Below, piece by piece: positions 9,406 to 17,379 of a stretch of DNA of 64,000 bases. Below the pieces are notes generated by a model. The model saw nothing but the letters and a program-made list of their open reading frames with translations. It was not told the origin of the DNA and searched no databases. Numbering within the stretch: the first letter of the stretch is position 1; the number at the start of each line of letters is the position of its first letter. Origin of the DNA: Rhodocyclaceae bacterium (GTDB lineage Bacteria > Pseudomonadota > Gammaproteobacteria > Burkholderiales > Ga0077523); the NCBI GenBank assembly GCA_020248405.1, contig JADCHQ010000040.1, forward strand, positions 62,001 to 126,000, written 5' to 3'. The translations under genes were made by a program, and so were the position numbers.

Positions 9406-11589
9406 TCAGGCGTTGGCGGCGCGCGGCAGCGCGTCGCGGGCCGCTTCGGCGGCGGGCAGCAGGATGCTTACCCGGGCGCCAGCGCCCGGCAGGTTTTCCA
9501 CGCGCACGCTGCCGCGGTGTTCTTCCACGATCTTGTGCACGATGGCCAGGCCCAGCCCGGTGCCGCCGGGTTTGGTGGTGACATAGGGCTCGAAGGCGCG
9601 GCCCATAAGCTCGGGCGGAAACCCCGGGCCGTTGTCGGCCACGCGCAGCGCCACGCGCTCGCCGGCGGGCTCCACGCTTACGGTCAGGCGCGGCGATGAC
9701 ACGCCCGCCACGGCGTCTTCGGCGTTGCGCAGCAGGTTGTGGATCACCTGGCGCAGCTTGGCGGGGTCGCCGCGCACGGCGGGCGTGCCGGGCACCACGT
9801 CCAGCGCAATGCGCACGCCGGTTGCCTCGTAGAGCCCCAGCACCTCGCGGGCCAGGGCGTCCAGTTCAAGGGTTTCGAGCCGGGTTTCGGGCATGCGCGC
9901 GTACTGGCTGAAGGCGTCCACCATGCCCTTGAGGGCGGTGACCTGGGCGACGATGTTGTTGGTCAGGCGCGCCAGCATTTCGGCGTCGGCCTGTTCTAGG
10001 CGCGGGCGCAGGCGCTGCTGCAGCCGCTCGGCGGAGAGCTGGATGGGCGTGAGCGGGTTCTTGATTTCGTGGGCAAGCCGGCGCGCCACTTCGCCCCAGG
10101 CGGCCTGGCGCTGGGCGGCCAGCAGGCGGGTGATGTCGTCGAACACGGCCACGGCGCCGCCCGAGCCCATGCCCCCGGCGCGCACCAGCAGCGTCAGCTC
10201 GCCGGCTTCGGCGGGGAAGGTGATCTGGCGCTCCCACTCGCCGTCGCGGGGTTGCGACAGCGCTTCGCGCAGCGGCGCGGCCATGGCTTCGAGCCGCGGG
10301 TCGGCGCTTGCCCACTGGGCCAGCGGCGCGCCGATGAGGCCGGCGAGGTCAACGCCCAGGATGCGGCTGGCGCCGGGATTGGCCAGCAGCAGGCGCTGCT
10401 CGCCGTCGAAGGCCACCACGCCGGCGGACAGGTTGGCGAGGATGCTCTCCAGCGAGGTTTTGGCGGTTTCGAGCTGCTGCTGGTAGCGTTGGCTGTCGCG
10501 CTGGGTTTCGCCCAGCAGGCGGGTCATGGAGTTGAAGCTCTGGGTGAGGATGCCCAGCTCGTCGTAGGAGCGCACCGGGGTGCGCTGGGTGAAGTCGCCC
10601 TGGGAGACGGCGCGGGTGCCCTCGGCCAGCACCCCCAGCGGGGCGGACAGCCGCTGGCTGAAAAGGATGGCCAGCAGCAGCGCCGAGAGCAGCGCCAGCA
10701 GCAGCGCCAGGGTCAGGGTCAGGGCGTACAGGCGCTTGAGCGGCAGGCGCGACAGGGCAAGCTCCTGATAGTCGCCGAAGGCATCCTGAACGGCCTCGGC
10801 GTCGCGGGCGATTTTTTCGGGCACGCGCTGCACCAGTTGCAGCGACTCGGGCGAGCCCAGGGTGTTCACCGGCACGATCACCCGCAGCAACAGCTCGCCC
10901 GCGGGCCCCGCCACGATGCCGCTGTAGCTACGCTGCAAGCGCAGCTCGCGCAGCTGGGCGGGCGTGGGCATTTCGGGCGCCATGACCGATTCGTCTTCGT
11001 GGGAAAAGGCCAGCACGCGGCCGCTGCCGTCCAGCACCGCGGCGCCCTGCGCGCCGGCCTGTTCGCGCAGGGCGGTGAGCATGCGTGCCTGCTGCACGGG
11101 CGGGCGCTCGGACAGCGACAGAGCCATGGCGTCGGCCTTGGCGCGCAGATCGCGCAGCATGTTGTCCAGGGCGTTGCGGCCCAGGGCCATGCCGCCATCC
11201 AGGGCACGCTCCACGCGCACGTCGAACCAGGTGTCGATGGAGCGCGCCAGGAACTGCACGCTCAGCGCGTACACCATCACCCCGGGCAGCACGGCCACCA
11301 GGGCAAACAGCAGCACCAGACGCAGGGTGAGGCGGGCGCCGAACACGCGCTGGCGCAACCGCCGGCGCAGGATCAGCAACTGATAGCCCACCAGAATCAC
11401 CAGCGCCACCATCACCGCTACACCGGCCGCCAGCACCTGGGGCAGGCGGCCCGCCAGCGCCGGGCTGTTGTCGCTGGCGGTGGACAGCAGCCACAGCAGC
11501 AGGGCGCCCAGCGCGATGGCGCCAAGGATGAGCATGCGGCCCGCGCTGGAGGCGAGCGCTACGCGAAACCGCTTCAGTGGCAGCCTCAC
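9406..11589 (-). CDS. ntrY: NtrY-type sensor histidine kinase
   Basis: Membrane sensor kinase of 727 residues. Three hydrophobic helices lie near the N-terminus, then a periplasmic loop of about 150 residues, a fourth helix, a HAMP linker, a PAS domain (ILANLSAGVVAFDGEQRLLLAN), a HisKA domain with the phosphoacceptor His in RRLAHEIKNPLTP, and an ATPase domain with N-box NLLRNAEDA, DNGPGF and GGTGLGLAIV. The GTG at 11587-11589 is chosen as start because it overlaps the stop of the preceding DUF4390 gene (GTGA); longer readings into that gene give nonsense composition. The family senses nitrogen or redox state; the signal here is not known. Confidence 0.93.
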   Translation of the reverse strand: MRLPLKRFRVALASSAGRMLILGAIALGALLLWLLSTASDNSPALAGRLPQVLAAGVAVMVALVILVGYQLLILRRRLRQRVFGARLTLRLVLLFALVAVLPGVMVYALSVQFLARSIDTWFDVRVERALDGGMALGRNALDNMLRDLRAKADAMALSLSERPPVQQARMLTALREQAGAQGAAVLDGSGRVLAFSHEDESVMAPEMPTPAQLRELRLQRSYSGIVAGPAGELLLRVIVPVNTLGSPESLQLVQRVPEKIARDAEAVQDAFGDYQELALSRLPLKRLYALTLTLALLLALLSALLLAILFSQRLSAPLGVLAEGTRAVSQGDFTQRTPVRSYDELGILTQSFNSMTRLLGETQRDSQRYQQQLETAKTSLESILANLSAGVVAFDGEQRLLLANPGASRILGVDLAGLIGAPLAQWASADPRLEAMAAPLREALSQPRDGEWERQITFPAEAGELTLLVRAGGMGSGGAVAVFDDITRLLAAQRQAAWGEVARRLAHEIKNPLTPIQLSAERLQQRLRPRLEQADAEMLARLTNNIVAQVTALKGMVDAFSQYARMPETRLETLELDALAREVLGLYEATGVRIALDVVPGTPAVRGDPAKLRQVIHNLLRNAEDAVAGVSSPRLTVSVEPAGERVALRVADNGPGFPPELMGRAFEPYVTTKPGGTGLGLAIVHKIVEEHRGSVRVENLPGAGARVSILLPAAEAARDALPRAANA

Positions 11590-12188
11590 GGCCGCACCGC
11601 CCAGCGGTGCCACTCGGAGGCCAGAGTCCAACCCTTGGAGGCGATGGCGTTGAGCTGAAAAGGCTTCGGCAGGGCCGTGGTGTCCAGCCGCATGCGCAGG
11701 TGGGCGGTGTATTCGCGCCTGGCTTCGAGCTGGTCGCGCGGCGCGACGAAGCGGCCGCGCACCTGGCTGAGCAGCGCCAGCGCTTCGGCCAGGCTGTCCA
11801 CGCTTTGCGACAGCGCGCCCGCCGACACCCGGTACTGGCGCGTGAGTGTGTTGTAGGTGAGGCGGTAGCTCTGTTCGAACTCCGCCACGGTTTTGTCCCA
11901 AAGGTACCAGCGCTCGGCGCGCAGGGCGAACTCGATGACGAAGGTGAGCGCTACGCCCTTGGCGAGGGCGTCTTCGAGAACGTCGCCCAGCACCAGCTGG
12001 AAGGCGGCGTCGAGGTACCAGCCGTCCGTGGCCAGGCTCAGGTCGGCGGCGCGCACGTACAGCGTGGGCTCGGCCGCGCGGGGGCGCGAGGGCAGGCCCG
12101 CGGCCAGCAGCACGGCCGCGGCCAGCAGCCGGCGCCGCGCGGGGCTAGCCGGCGCGCTTCTCGAGCAAGGCGTAGAAGAAACCGTCAT
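11586..12188 (-). CDS. DUF4390 exported protein
   Basis: Protein of about 200 residues with a signal peptide (ARRRLLAAAVLLAAG followed by a plausible cut near PRAAEP) and a DUF4390 body, a family regularly found between rsmB and ntrY in betaproteobacteria. Motifs seen are LSLATDGWYLDAAFQLVL, FEQSYRLTYNTLTRQYRV and a C-terminal WRWAVRP-like end (WHRWAVRP). The ATG at 12186-12188 overlaps the end of rsmB by 44 bases; no later ATG, GTG or TTG would keep the signal peptide, although a CTG start is possible. Its position immediately before the sensor kinase suggests an accessory periplasmic role in NtrYX signalling, which is inference. Confidence 0.8.
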   Translation of the reverse strand: MTVSSTPCSRSAPASPARRRLLAAAVLLAAGLPSRPRAAEPTLYVRAADLSLATDGWYLDAAFQLVLGDVLEDALAKGVALTFVIEFALRAERWYLWDKTVAEFEQSYRLTYNTLTRQYRVSAGALSQSVDSLAEALALLSQVRGRFVAPRDQLEARREYTAHLRMRLDTTALPKPFQLNAIASKGWTLASEWHRWAVRP

Positions 12189-13422
12189 GGTCTTGGTCGG
12201 GAAGCAGCAATCCGGTGCCTCCGGGAAGCGCCTTGGGTACAAGGCGCCGGGCGCCGCTGTGACGCGACAGGAACGCGTCCACGGTGCCGGTGTTTTCTTC
12301 GGCAAACACCGAGCAGGTGGCGTACAGCAATGTACCACCCGGCTCGAGCACCTGCCACAGGGCTTCGAGCAGGCGGCCTTGCTCGCGCGCCAGGGCCGGG
12401 AGGTCGGATTCGCGCCGCAGCCATTTGGCGTCGGGGTGGCGGCGCACCACGCCGGATGCGCTGCAGGGCGCATCGAGCAGCACGCGGTGAAAGGGCTGGC
12501 CGTCCCACCAGGTGTCCAGCTGGGCCGCGTCGGCGCAGCGCCACTGCGCGCTCAGGCCCAGGCGCTCGAATTGATGGCGGGCTTCCTGCAGGCGCTCGCC
12601 GTCGCGATCCAGGGCCAGCAGTTGCACCGGGGCGCGCTCCACCAGGTGGGCGGCCTTGCCGCCGGGGGCGGCGCAGGCGTCCAGCACGCGCTCGCCGTCG
12701 CGGGGGTCCAGCAGCAGGGCGGCCCACTGGGCGCCAGCATCCTGCACCGACACCAGTCCTTCGTGAAAACCGGGCAGCTGGCGCGAGGGCACGGGCTGAT
12801 CCAGCAGCAGCGCGCCGTTGGCGAGACGGCGATGGACCAGGCCGGCCTGGTCCAGCCGCTCGGCGTAGGCACCGGGCGCGATGCGCCGCGCGTTGGGCCG
12901 CAACGCCATGGGCGGGTGACCCAGCCCGGCGCACAGCACCGCTTCGGTCTGCGCGTCGCCCAGCTGGGCGCACAGGCGCTCGATCCACCAGGCGGGATGG
13001 CTCCAGCGGCCTTCGGGGGTGGCGCGGACGGCAGACAGCAGCGCCTCGCGCTCGCGCAGGAACCGGCGCAGCAGGGCGTTCACCAAACCGCCGGCGGAGC
13101 CGCGCCCGGTCTGGCGCGCGGCGGCCACGGCTTCGTCCACGATGGCGTGAGGCGCGGCCTTGGTGTGGATCAACTGGTACAGGGCCACCAGCAGCAGGGC
13201 TTCCACGGCGGTTTCGGCCGGCGGCCGGGCGGCCATGAGCCGCACCAGCACGCGCAGGGTGCCCAGGTGGCGCAGGCTGCCCTGGGTGAGATCGAGCAGC
13301 GCGCCGCGGGCCTCGGGCGGCAGTTCGTCGCGCCGGGCGGGCAGGGCGCGCGCCAGGCTGTGGCCGCGCAGCACCATGTCCACCAGGCTGGCGGCGGCCC
13401 GTTGCACCTCACGCAAGAGCAA
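12145..13422 (-). CDS. rsmB: 16S rRNA m5C967 methyltransferase RsmB
   Basis: SAM-dependent enzyme that methylates C967 of 16S rRNA. It has 425 residues, the usual family length. An N-terminal NusB-like helical domain (about 1-140) precedes the Rossmann methyltransferase domain with SAM loop VLDACAAPGGKAAHL. The two catalytic cysteines appear in LLDAPCSASG and LLYATCSVF. The first usable start is a TTG at 13420-13422; no ATG or GTG lies between the fmt stop and it. It is the third gene of the def-fmt-rsmB operon and overlaps the DUF4390 gene downstream. Confidence 0.95.
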   Translation of the reverse strand: MLLREVQRAAASLVDMVLRGHSLARALPARRDELPPEARGALLDLTQGSLRHLGTLRVLVRLMAARPPAETAVEALLLVALYQLIHTKAAPHAIVDEAVAAARQTGRGSAGGLVNALLRRFLREREALLSAVRATPEGRWSHPAWWIERLCAQLGDAQTEAVLCAGLGHPPMALRPNARRIAPGAYAERLDQAGLVHRRLANGALLLDQPVPSRQLPGFHEGLVSVQDAGAQWAALLLDPRDGERVLDACAAPGGKAAHLVERAPVQLLALDRDGERLQEARHQFERLGLSAQWRCADAAQLDTWWDGQPFHRVLLDAPCSASGVVRRHPDAKWLRRESDLPALAREQGRLLEALWQVLEPGGTLLYATCSVFAEENTGTVDAFLSRHSGARRLVPKALPGGTGLLLPDQDHDGFFYALLEKRAG

Positions 13423-13461
13423 TGCTCCGCGGCGGAAGGGCGGCGGCCACGCTCGCGCCCC

Positions 13462-14394
13462 TCACGGACCGTCGGCGAAAACGGTGCCGGACGGCAGGGC
13501 AAACCCCTGCAGGAAGGCGCCGGCCGGAAGGCGGCGGCCACCGGGGCGTTGAAGTTCGAGCAGTCGCAACACTCCCTCGCCGCAGGCCACGCGCACACCG
13601 TCGGGGCCGCTCTCCAGCACGGTACCGGGCGCCGCCGGGGCGGCGCCGGCTTCGACGCGGGCGCTCCACAGCTTGACGGCTTCGTCTCGCACCCGGGCGA
13701 GGGCGCCGGGAAACGGGTCGAAGGCGCGCACCTGCCGGTGGAGCTGCGCGGCCGGGTTCTGCCAGTGGACGGCGGCTTCGTCTCGACGCAGCTTGGCGGC
13801 GTAGGTGATGCCGTCATCGGGCTGCGGCACGGGAACAAGGGTGTGGAGCTGCGCGAGCGCCTGCACGATGAGGCGCGCGCCCAGAGGGGCCAGGCGGTCG
13901 TGCAGGGCGCCGGCCGTTTCTTCGGGGCCGATGTCCAGGCTTTCCGACAGCAGCACGGGCCCGGTGTCGAGGCCGGCCTCCATGCGCATGATGCACACGC
14001 CGGTGCGGTGATCGCCGGCCAGCACGGCGCGCTGGATGGGTGCGGCGCCGCGCCAGCGCGGCAGCAGCGAGGCGTGGATGTTGAGGCAGCCTTGGGGCGG
14101 CAGGTTCAGCACCGCCTGGGGAAGGATCAGACCGTAGGCGGCCACCACCAAGAGTTGCGCGCCGCTTTCCTTCAGGGGCTGGCTGGCCTCGGTGGGCTTG
14201 AGGGATGCCGGTTGGTGCACGGCCAGGCCGCGTTGCTGCGCCACCTGCTTCACGTCGCTGGGCTGCAGCGCGAGGCCGCGCCCCGCGGGCCGGTCGGGCT
14301 GGGTGAGCACTAGTGCCACCTGGTGGCCGGCGACCAGCAGGGCCTCCAGTGCCGTGGCGGCAAACCGGGGCGTGCCGGCGAATGCGATGCGCAC
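13462..14394 (-). CDS. fmt: Methionyl-tRNA formyltransferase
   Basis: Transfers a formyl group from 10-formyl-tetrahydrofolate to initiator Met-tRNA; cytoplasmic. 310 residues, standard length. Visible are the N-terminal Rossmann start MRIAFAGTPRFAATAL, the folate and catalytic region CLNIHASLLPRWRGAAPIQ with Asn-His and the later Asp in GLDTGP, and the C-terminal OB-like tRNA-binding domain. It sits 12 bases after def, its functional partner, in the usual bacterial pair. Confidence 0.97.
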   Translation of the reverse strand: MRIAFAGTPRFAATALEALLVAGHQVALVLTQPDRPAGRGLALQPSDVKQVAQQRGLAVHQPASLKPTEASQPLKESGAQLLVVAAYGLILPQAVLNLPPQGCLNIHASLLPRWRGAAPIQRAVLAGDHRTGVCIMRMEAGLDTGPVLLSESLDIGPEETAGALHDRLAPLGARLIVQALAQLHTLVPVPQPDDGITYAAKLRRDEAAVHWQNPAAQLHRQVRAFDPFPGALARVRDEAVKLWSARVEAGAAPAAPGTVLESGPDGVRVACGEGVLRLLELQRPGGRRLPAGAFLQGFALPSGTVFADGP

Positions 14395-14406
14395 CGCGAC
14401 GCCGGC

Positions 14407-14910
14407 CTACATTGCCCGGCGTTGCTGCTTGCGCATCCTGGCAGCGATGCGGGTCTGTTTGAGCCGCGACAGGTACTCGACGAACACGCGGCCCTTGAGG
14501 TGATCCATCTCGTGCTGGATGCACACGGCCAGCAGGCCCTGGGCCTCCTGCTCGAAGGTGGCGCCCCTGGCGTCGCAGGCGCGGAAACGGATACGCTCGT
14601 AGCGGGGCACCGTGTCGTAGATATCGGGAACGGACAGGCAGCCTTCCTCGAGGGTGGACACGCCCGAACCCTCGACGATCTGGGGGTTCACCAGCACCAG
14701 CAGCCGGTCGTGCTTTTCCGAGACATCGGCCACGATCACTTGCACGTGGCGGTCAACCTGGGTGGCGGCAAGGCCAACACCCGGCGCGGCGTACATGGTT
14801 TCGGCCATGTCGGCCACCAGGGATCGCAGGCGGTCGTCAAATGCAGTGACGGGCGCCGCCACCTTGTGGAGGCGAGGATCGGGGTATTGGAGAATGGAAA
14901 GGATGGCCAT
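14407..14910 (-). CDS. def: Peptide deformylase
   Basis: Metallo-hydrolase that removes the formyl group from nascent N-termini. 167 residues with all three signature motifs: [14 protein letters not shown] supplying the metal-binding cysteine, and QHEMDHLKG supplying the two metal histidines and the catalytic glutamate. The ATG at 14908-14910 gives the standard [14 protein letters not shown] beginning. First gene of the minus-strand operon def-fmt-rsmB-DUF4390-ntrY-ntrX, divergent from the LysM gene. Confidence 0.97.
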   Translation of the reverse strand: MAILSILQYPDPRLHKVAAPVTAFDDRLRSLVADMAETMYAAPGVGLAATQVDRHVQVIVADVSEKHDRLLVLVNPQIVEGSGVSTLEEGCLSVPDIYDTVPRYERIRFRACDARGATFEQEAQGLLAVCIQHEMDHLKGRVFVEYLSRLKQTRIAARMRKQQRRAM

Positions 14911-15021
14911 GAATGCTTGCTAATTTAAGAGATTACGCACAAACTCTAAAGCGTTTTATAGGCATGCTGCCAGGGCTCTCAGATTCTGGCGGAAAAAGCA
15001 TTTCCTGAGGTGGGGACGCAG
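14911..15021. promoter_or_regulatory. AT-rich divergent promoter region between def and the LysM gene
   Basis: A 111-base gap, clearly richer in A+T than its surroundings, between two divergently transcribed genes. It contains TTTATAGGC near 14953 and TAATTTAAGAG near 14921, which could serve as -10 elements in either direction. I cannot match a full -35/-10 pair. A GAGGTGGGG stretch at 15007-15015 fits a ribosome binding site for the ATG at 15022. Confidence 0.35.
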
Positions 15022-16185
15022 ATGCGCAATTCAATCACAACGGCCACCGTCGGCCTAATGCTCGTCCTGTGCCAGGCCCTGCCGCTGCGGGCCGAGGACC
15101 AACCGCCCCTGGAACTCACGGACAATCCTCCCAAGCGCTACGTTGTCGTAAAGGGCGACACGCTTTGGGGAATCTCCAAGCGCTACCTCAAAAGCCCCTG
15201 GCGCTGGCCTGACCTGTGGGGCATGAACAAGGAAGAGGTGCGCAACCCGCACCTAATCTACCCCGGCAACGTGCTGATCCTCGACCTCTCGGGCCCCACC
15301 CCGAGGCTGCGGATGGAGGGCGACGGCGGCCTGGCGGCGGCCGGCGGGGATTCGTCCATCGGCAGCACCGTGAAGCTTTCGCCCCGGGTGCGCGTGGACC
15401 GTTTCAACACTGGCGTTGCCATTTCCAGCATCTCGCCCAGCGCCATCGAGCCTTTCATGAACCGTCCCCTAATCGTGGACGCGTCTCAGTTCGAGACGTC
15501 GCCGCGGGTGGTGTCCATGAGCGAGAACCGGGTGGTTTCTGCGGCGGGCGATTCGATGTACGTGCGCGGCATCGAGGATGGGGGCAAAACGCGCTGGCAG
15601 GTCTACCGTCCGGGCAAGACCATCGTCGATCCCATCACGCGTGAGGTGCTGGGCTCCGAGGCGGTCTATCTCGGCGATGCCCAGTTGCGCGAGTACGGCG
15701 AGGATATTTCCATCGTCGACATCTCTCGCGCGCGGCTGGAAATCACCACGGGCGATCGCCTCGTGGAAACACCAGCGCCCCAGTTGCTCACCTACATGCC
15801 ACGCTCGCCGGCGCGCGATCTGGTGGGCATGGTGGTTTCCACCCAGGACAACGTGCTCGCCGAGGTGGGGCAACGCCAGGTGGTGGTGCTCAATGTGGGT
15901 AGCCGCAACGGCGTGGAAATGGGGCACGTGTTTGCCTTGTACCGCTCCGGCGCGACGGTGACCCCGCGCGCCCTGCCGCGCAGCGCGACAAACGAAGATG
16001 CTCGCCGGAGCTTGCAGTCCGTATACAAAGACCTGGACCCCAAGGGAAAGTCAGGCCCCGTGAAACTGCCGGACACCCGCTACGGACTGGTGTTCGTGTT
16101 TCGCACCTTCGAGAAGGTGTCGTATGCGCTGGTGCTGAACGCCACGATGCCCGTCAATCTACGGGACCTGGTGCGCGCACCCTGA
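15022..16185 (+). CDS. Exported LysM-domain protein
   Basis: Predicted periplasmic peptidoglycan-binding protein of 387 residues. A signal peptide (MRNSITTATVGLMLVLCQALPLRA) is followed by one LysM domain, about residues 35-90, with YVVVKGDTLWGISKRYL and NPHLIYPGNVLIL. The remaining 290 residues are the family-specific region found with this LysM in betaproteobacteria next to dprA. No catalytic motif is seen, so it probably anchors or scaffolds. ATG 15022 is preferred over an in-frame GTG at 15010 because of the purine-rich tract just before it. dprA starts 19 bases after its stop. Confidence 0.88.
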   Translation: MRNSITTATVGLMLVLCQALPLRAEDQPPLELTDNPPKRYVVVKGDTLWGISKRYLKSPWRWPDLWGMNKEEVRNPHLIYPGNVLILDLSGPTPRLRMEGDGGLAAAGGDSSIGSTVKLSPRVRVDRFNTGVAISSISPSAIEPFMNRPLIVDASQFETSPRVVSMSENRVVSAAGDSMYVRGIEDGGKTRWQVYRPGKTIVDPITREVLGSEAVYLGDAQLREYGEDISIVDISRARLEITTGDRLVETPAPQLLTYMPRSPARDLVGMVVSTQDNVLAEVGQRQVVVLNVGSRNGVEMGHVFALYRSGATVTPRALPRSATNEDARRSLQSVYKDLDPKGKSGPVKLPDTRYGLVFVFRTFEKVSYALVLNATMPVNLRDLVRAP

Positions 16186-16204
16186 TGCGAGCACCGGCTC
16201 CGGC

Positions 16205-17281
16205 ATGAGGCCGGATCCCGACCTGCGCGACTGGCTCGCGCTGACGCTGCTGGCGGGCATCGGCCCGCGCCTGGGGCGTTTGCTGTTAGCTGCCTTCGGT
16301 ACCCCGGGCGGGGTGCTGGCGGCTTCGTCGTCGGCCATCGAGCGTGCCAGCACCCGGGCCATTGCCGCGGCAGTGACCACCGGGCCCAACGCGATGCGTT
16401 TGCGCCAGGCGCTCGACTGGTGCGCGCAGCCGGGCAATGGGTTGGTGACTCTGTCGGACCCCGACTATCCGCGCTGCCTGCTGGAGATTCACGATCCTCC
16501 GCTGGTGCTGTACGCCAAAGGGCGGCGGGAGCTGCTCCTCGAGCCGGCCATGGCCATCGTGGGCAGCCGCAATGCCACGCCGGCGGGCCGTTCCACCGCT
16601 CGCGCCTTTGCCCAGGCGCTGTCGGACGCGGGGCTGTGCATCGTCAGTGGGCTGGCCCTGGGGATCGACGCCGCGGCACATGAAGGTGGTCTGGCGGGAA
16701 GGGCTTCCACCATTGCCGTAACCGGGACGGGGCTCGACATCGTTTATCCAGCCCGCAACCGGCCTCTTGCACATCGCATCGCCACCGAGGGCCTGCTGGT
16801 GTCTGAGTTCCCGCCCGGCACATCGGCGGCACCGCATCACTTCCCCCGGCGAAACCGCCTCATCAGCGGCTTGTCGCGGGGCGTGTTGGTGGCCGAGGCC
16901 GCGCTGCAGAGCGGCTCACTCACCACCGCCCGCTGCGCCCTCGACCAGGGCCGCGAAGTGTTCGCCATTCCCGGATCGATCCATTCGCCACTGTCACGGG
17001 GCTGTCATGCCCTCATCAAGCAGGGTGCAAAGCTGGTGGAGGCTGCAGCGGACGTTCTGGAGGAACTGGGCCTGGAACAGCCTGGGGCAAGCGTTGCGGT
17101 GAAGATCCCTGCCAGCGAGGAAGACGTGGTGCTCGCTGCTCTGGGCCATGATCCCGCGGCGCTTGATGTCCTGGTGGCTCGGACGGCGCTTCCGGTGGAT
17201 GCGCTGGCCACGCGGTTGCTCGAGCTGGAACTGGAGGGCCGCGTGGCTCGCCTGCCCGGGGGGCGATTCCAGCGCACCTGA
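16205..17281 (+). CDS. dprA: DNA-processing protein DprA (Smf)
   Basis: Single-stranded DNA-binding protein that loads RecA during natural transformation. 358 residues: a short N-terminal helical domain, the extended Rossmann domain (AIVGSRNATPAGRSTA, SGLALGIDAAAHEGGL, FPRRNRLISGLSRGVLVAEA, REVFAIPGSI) and a C-terminal winged-helix-like DML1 domain near 300-355. Presence does not prove competence, since dprA is widespread. It lies between the LysM gene and the topoisomerase, an order typical of betaproteobacteria; the DUF494 (smg) gene often found between them is absent. Confidence 0.95.
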   Translation: MRPDPDLRDWLALTLLAGIGPRLGRLLLAAFGTPGGVLAASSSAIERASTRAIAAAVTTGPNAMRLRQALDWCAQPGNGLVTLSDPDYPRCLLEIHDPPLVLYAKGRRELLLEPAMAIVGSRNATPAGRSTARAFAQALSDAGLCIVSGLALGIDAAAHEGGLAGRASTIAVTGTGLDIVYPARNRPLAHRIATEGLLVSEFPPGTSAAPHHFPRRNRLISGLSRGVLVAEAALQSGSLTTARCALDQGREVFAIPGSIHSPLSRGCHALIKQGAKLVEAAADVLEELGLEQPGASVAVKIPASEEDVVLAALGHDPAALDVLVARTALPVDALATRLLELELEGRVARLPGGRFQRT

Positions 17282-17379
17282 TCAGAGCTGAGCCTTCGTC
17301 AACGGCTGCTTGCACCGCCCCAATGTCGGTGCCTATGATTCGCGCCCCTCTAAGAGCCCTTTCACACGAACCCTCCGCC

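Noticed and set aside
11590..11901. N-terminal extension of ntrY
   Set aside because: The added residues are the DUF4390 gene read in another frame; GTG 11589 overlaps its stop.
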